From NCBI GenBank assembly GCA_020846655.1, contig JADLDL010000062.1:1-34236 (forward strand): 34,236 bases of DNA, given 5' to 3'. Numbering within the stretch: position 1 is the stretch's first letter; each line of letters begins with the position of its first letter. The translations under genes and the position numbers were made by a program. Source of the stretch: Saprospiraceae bacterium (GTDB lineage Bacteria; Bacteroidota; Bacteroidia; Chitinophagales; Saprospiraceae). The notes beneath the pieces were generated by a model. That model did no database searches. It had not been told where the DNA came from and saw nothing but the letters and a program-made list of their open reading frames with translations. Positions 32,701 through 34,236 of this stretch are shown piece after piece.

Positions 32701-34236
32701 CTGCCGGCGAGCACTGGGCTTGCAGCGGAGCCGGGCAGCTGATGACCGGAGCCACATCGTCGTTTACGTTGACAATTTGCTGACGCGAGGTAGCATTACC
32801 GCAATCATCGGTTACTACCCACGTACGAACCAGCGTGAATTTGTTCAGGCAGTTGCCCGGCTGAACGATTTCGCTGAAGTCAACAAACACCGGAGCGTTG
32901 CAGTTGTCCGTAGCCGTTTGTACTGGTACAGCCGGAACATCGGCAGCACACGTTACATTGGCAGTAGCCGGAGCCGCTTCATTCCAAGTCGGCGCTTCCG
33001 TGTCATTTACCGTAATGGTTTGAACGAAGGCAGTTGTGTTACCGGCAAAGTCTACAGCCGTCCAGGTACGCGTTACGCTGTACTGGTTCGGGCAGGTGCC
33101 CGGTACTTCTACTTCGCTAAAGTCGAGATCAACCGTGCCTTGGCAGTTGTCCGTTACCGTAACCAGGGCTACAGCAGGTACATCTTCCGAGCAGTCAACC
33201 GACATCGAAGCAGCAGGCAGGTTCGTGAGAACCGGTGCTTCGTTATCATTCACTGTGATCGTCTGGGTGTGCGCGATAGCGTTGCCGCAATCGTCTTCAG
33301 CCGTCCAGGTGCGAACAATCGTAACACCGTCGTTCGGGCCTGCGCCAGGCAGGAACGTTTCGCTGTATTCCACATCTACCGGAGCAGCGCAGTTGTCCGT
33401 AGCCGTCAATACGATCGGCATCGGCACATCTTCGCCACACTGGAGGGTCAGGTCGGAAGGCAGCGTTACGCCCGGAGCCGGGGTGAAGGACTGGCCATTG
33501 TTGGCCGAACCAGCTGTAGCAGCAGCCGGGGCATTCCAAACGAAACTAGCGTATTCATTGCCGGTGCCGGTAAGGCTCAGCGAGGTGCCAATTGCGTTGG
33601 ATCCGTCTTCTACTACACCGATATCCGTCGACATCATGCCGTTAGCGACACCGTCGGTAGCCAGGAAGGCGCCTTCGTAGCTCAGGAACTGAAGTACCAT
33701 CGTGCCATTCAGCACAAGGGCGATACCATCAGGCGAGCCATTTTGAACACCATTTACCGGATAGCCGAACGATTGAGCGCCAAAGCCATTGCTTTCGTTA
33801 TCGATCGTACCGAACAGGTTCATCGTACCGTACGACAGGCCATTGGCGCCGTTATACAGAACGAGGGAGTAGTTTGAAAGGTCAGTACCCGAGGTACCAG
33901 CCACTTCAATAAATTCACCAGCGTCGGTGCCTACGTTGTCGTAGTGGACCTCATTGATCCAAACCACTTGTGTCGTAGAAGACCAAACAGGTGCTTTCGT
34001 ATCATTAACCGTGATGGTTTGCGTGAAGACGGTCGAGTTGCCGCAATCGTCTTCGGCAGTCCAGGTACGCGTGATCTGGTATTGATTCGGGCAAGTTCCC
34101 GGAATCTCAATCTCAGAAATTTCTACGTCCACCGGAGCAGCGCAGTTGTCCGTAGCCGTTACAACAGCCAGGGCCGGTACTTGCTCGGAGCACTCTACGT
34201 TAACCGTAGCAGCAGGCAGGCCGGCCAAGACCGGAG
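26780..34236 (-). CDS. Giant T9SS-exported multi-domain adhesin, 5' end outside window
   Basis: The frame is open to the right edge, so the N-terminus and signal peptide are missing; about 2480 residues are visible. From the visible N-terminus there is a series of HYR/Ig-like repeats of about 80-95 residues sharing ATDNC, RTWTAEDDCGN and ITVNDTEAP motifs. A lamin-tail-like domain (about 84-249, WINEVHYDN, AGEFIEVAG) interrupts the series. A Ca-binding-like stretch (DGINNDGDGQTDEADE) and many further Cys-rich repeats follow. Near the end come a dockerin-like pair (about 2143-2246, GVSTFDLVLINKHILGL and DANNSRSITTFDIVELRKLILGL) and a cohesin-like beta-domain (about 2280-2400). A type A T9SS sorting domain (from ~2406, YQNQPNPWMNKTQIGFYLP) ends the protein. 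It is probably a surface adhesin or matrix protein; binding partner unknown. Confidence 0.88.
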   Translation of the reverse strand, partial: PVLAGLPAATVNVECSEQVPALAVVTATDNCAAPVDVEISEIEIPGTCPNQYQITRTWTAEDDCGNSTVFTQTITVNDTKAPVWSSTTQVVWINEVHYDNVGTDAGEFIEVAGTSGTDLSNYSLVLYNGANGLSYGTMNLFGTIDNESNGFGAQSFGYPVNGVQNGSPDGIALVLNGTMVLQFLSYEGAFLATDGVANGMMSTDIGVVEDGSNAIGTSLSLTGTGNEYASFVWNAPAAATAGSANNGQSFTPAPGVTLPSDLTLQCGEDVPMPIVLTATDNCAAPVDVEYSETFLPGAGPNDGVTIVRTWTAEDDCGNAIAHTQTITVNDNEAPVLTNLPAASMSVDCSEDVPAVALVTVTDNCQGTVDLDFSEVEVPGTCPNQYSVTRTWTAVDFAGNTTAFVQTITVNDTEAPTWNEAAPATANVTCAADVPAVPVQTATDNCNAPVFVDFSEIVQPGNCLNKFTLVRTWVVTDDCGNATSRQQIVNVNDDVAPVISCPAPLQAQCSPAEQPPYANLAEFEAAGGTASDNCGLNVNSFGMISEVANANVYTRTYRVVDQCGNAGTCTQTVTVLDTEIPVFLNCPVGPLVFGNDPDQCSAKINWPTPVAVDNCSIPTVVQTAGPTAGSVVPVGTYTVTFKATDAMGNMAFCTFQVMVMDTEKPEFDADIVMPADVTVQCDAVPAPFVLTTNDVNDNCTPSNLLVITFTEVRTNGNCKFNYTLTRTWTVTDQAGNMLIHTQVVTVRDTKAPTALCKAATVTLDKFGNATVTPDQVNNGSFDNCSAAADLTFSVNPSAFTCANLGTNTVTLTVTDECGNSATCTAVVTVLEGPGPCTPLYSVITNCKNNATTLDNGQFEDVITVKSLAMQTWSLMTSTGLYASTSPAPPAAPVVLPAGTLFLAGNADGINNDGDGQTDEADEMVYYTLKGIHVDGLGYSIMIKNNLNQTATISNKGYYPNPYFKNLEDPFCLNTPPFVIEVGEYNNAQGTVTSITVNGVATNIFNAAALGIGFHTVMATFDAGGATTNLVINGQLIGGTDAQAQADPGCQQKITKIVQVTGTPTTVVCNDLVYISIHNDGADCVFQVSPDDVLEGSYGCFDDYSVVLTYPFNTHTFNPANRVDYTHIGKTLNYSLVHAISGNVCWGQIKVEDKEAPVLTCPGNITIKCSDPTEQFFTGSPLVSDCNPTVNVVDTDDYTDFGSCASPRAQIIRTWVATDGSGNQASCSQTITISPFDLDDVVFPADVTLNCANVNSTEPSATGVPTINGSPIGTGGLCMASISKTDERYDICPGSYEIIRTWKVRNMCLPISADNPREHTQVIKIVDTQGPAIATPGDLTVSTDPFACCATAALPDVIISEGCSYVTSLAYRVIGTDFATGNLVIYEGFGYLSDFPGNNHWNPDTLGVFGFTQCLPRGEYLVTYTAIDGCENVSSIEFTMTVEDQVPPVAACDEFTQVALGGDGTAFINASTFDDKSYDVCENVHFKARRMNSNDCQSNLFFYDQVKFCCTDINDTIQVIFRVYDVPVPAGDISVNDESYEGHYNDCMVQVFVEDKIKPLCNPPANVTVSCENFDPSLWVYGSATAADNCCIDTITTTNSYTLFDTVCNRGTITRTFRAFDCGGLQAQCTQRIFVNYEQDYYVKFPNDVIVTVCDGTGNYGEPTFFGKDCELLGVSHEDELFTVVPDACYKIERTWTIINWCTYNPNAGCINVPNPNPNATVNHPSNLPGPTVSAAGAAAPWNPTVVKINPTDPTTTNYSTFWDANANCYKYKQIIKVIDTQDPIVDSCPTSPVEVCDLTPNAGDLWNESYWYDASINSHNLCEGPTDLTITATDLCSGSSINIRYLLFLDLDNDGSMETVISSTNLPGFNNVNFGNANNPNFGGGTPRAFDERAVPFNQKYGFAIQTTVSGTNKTASVRWNTQQQLSNYVIPELPYGTHKIKWIVEDGCGNETVCEYTFVVKDCKKPTVVCLNGLSVNIMPTKMIKLWDTDFLKYTEDNCTPSNQLVTAVRRSGTGTGFPLNPDGTPQKNVTFTCDDLGTQLVELWSIDKAGNADYCETYVIVQDNSGNCDPNSNPSGTVAGALATETNNGLEEASVELDGSHPALPPVNMFDFSNNNGQYEFSAVPFLGDYTVTPTKDNDPLNGVSTFDLVLINKHILGLEPLSTSYKMIAADANNSRSITTFDIVELRKLILGLYTELPNNTSWRFVDKSFSFPNPNNPFETIFPETKQIADMQNNMTDEDFVSVKVGDVNGNAITNSLMSTDDRTESALLFDVQDRTVKAGETFTVNFRAAERAMGYQFTLYFPNLEVVDLAPGTDMSISNFGIFNNDHSLTTSFDNEHTVGDFSVTFRSKTAGALSQMLAVSGRITKAEAYSLNRERQSVGLRFNNNGSTTVTGLGFELYQNQPNPWMNKTQIGFYLPEAAEATLTIFDETGRTLYTQSGNYGKGNNAVTIERALVNTTGVLYYKLETATDNAVKKMIQTK
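33378..34159 (-). repeat. Near-identical DNA repeats in the adhesin gene
   Basis: A 29-nt block beginning ACCGGAGCAGCGCAGTTGTC occurs identically near 33378-33406 and 34131-34159, each encoding the ATDNCAAPVD part of a repeat unit. A second block around TTGCCGCAATCGTCTTC is shared near 33283 and 34040. Such tracts are rare between the older, more diverged units and suggest recent duplication or gene conversion. Coordinates may be off by one here. Confidence 0.7.

Noticed and set aside
31913-33877. A 654-codon plus-strand open frame opposite the adhesin
   Set aside because: Same codon-aligned shadow as above; no recognisable protein features.

Overview
The window reads as a chromosomal segment of a Bacteroidota organism, probably in or near the Saprospiria/Saprospiraceae. 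This is inferred from gene content and signals, not from a marker gene. The supporting signs are type IX secretion system (T9SS) C-terminal sorting domains of both type A and type B, a one-piece hybrid two-component system (HTCS), Bacteroidota-type promoters (TTG/TTTG, about 17-21 nt, TAnnTTTG) and weak Shine-Dalgarno sites. The bulk is GC-rich and largely avoids the codons TTA, CTA and TCA. The first 1.06 kb is clearly AT-rich and looks acquired.

Layout. 1-1055 (-): AT-rich gene with a Schlafen/AlbA_2 domain, cut by the window edge. 1495-3075 (+): secreted alpha/beta hydrolase and a TPM-domain lipoprotein. 3081-3294: nested inverted repeats ending in a 43-nt palindrome that touches the start codon of a DUF4143 AAA ATPase (3295-4455). 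4466-13294: carbohydrate locus with a sodium:solute symporter (-), a divergent GH5-like T9SS hydrolase (+) and a 1398-residue HTCS (+). 13291-15806: pseudouridine-5'-phosphate glycosidase (-), tRNA-Asn (-) with promoter and terminator, PfkB kinase (+) and YbaB/EbfC nucleoid protein (+). 15872-17095 (+): LamG protein with a type B T9SS tail. About 17281-17386 (-): possible small RNA with its own promoter and terminator. 17523-18916 (+): c-type cytochrome lipoprotein and NAD-dependent epimerase. 18913-21672 (-): patatin-like phospholipase with helical-repeat and membrane parts. 21804-25025 (+): periplasmic GH65 enzyme and a rhomboid protease. 25035-25628 (-): HD-domain hydrolase. 25912-26556 (+): DUF937 protein. 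26780 to the right edge (-): a giant secreted multi-domain adhesin, 5' end outside the window.

How the genes fit together. The symporter, GH5-like enzyme and HTCS form a compact polysaccharide-use module in which an SSS transporter stands where SusC/SusD genes would be expected. The GH65 enzyme may add to periplasmic sugar processing. The two short T9SS-tailed proteins and the giant adhesin point to a surface specialised for adhesion or gliding and polymer degradation. Four convergent gene pairs leave no room for terminators (two share overlapping stop codons), while the DUF937/adhesin pair is separated by two back-to-back terminators.

No CRISPR array, transposase, rRNA or phage module was seen. 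The points most worth a second look are the palindrome-coupled DUF4143 ATPase with its neighbouring REP-like element, the AT-rich AlbA_2 gene at the left edge, and the candidate small RNA.
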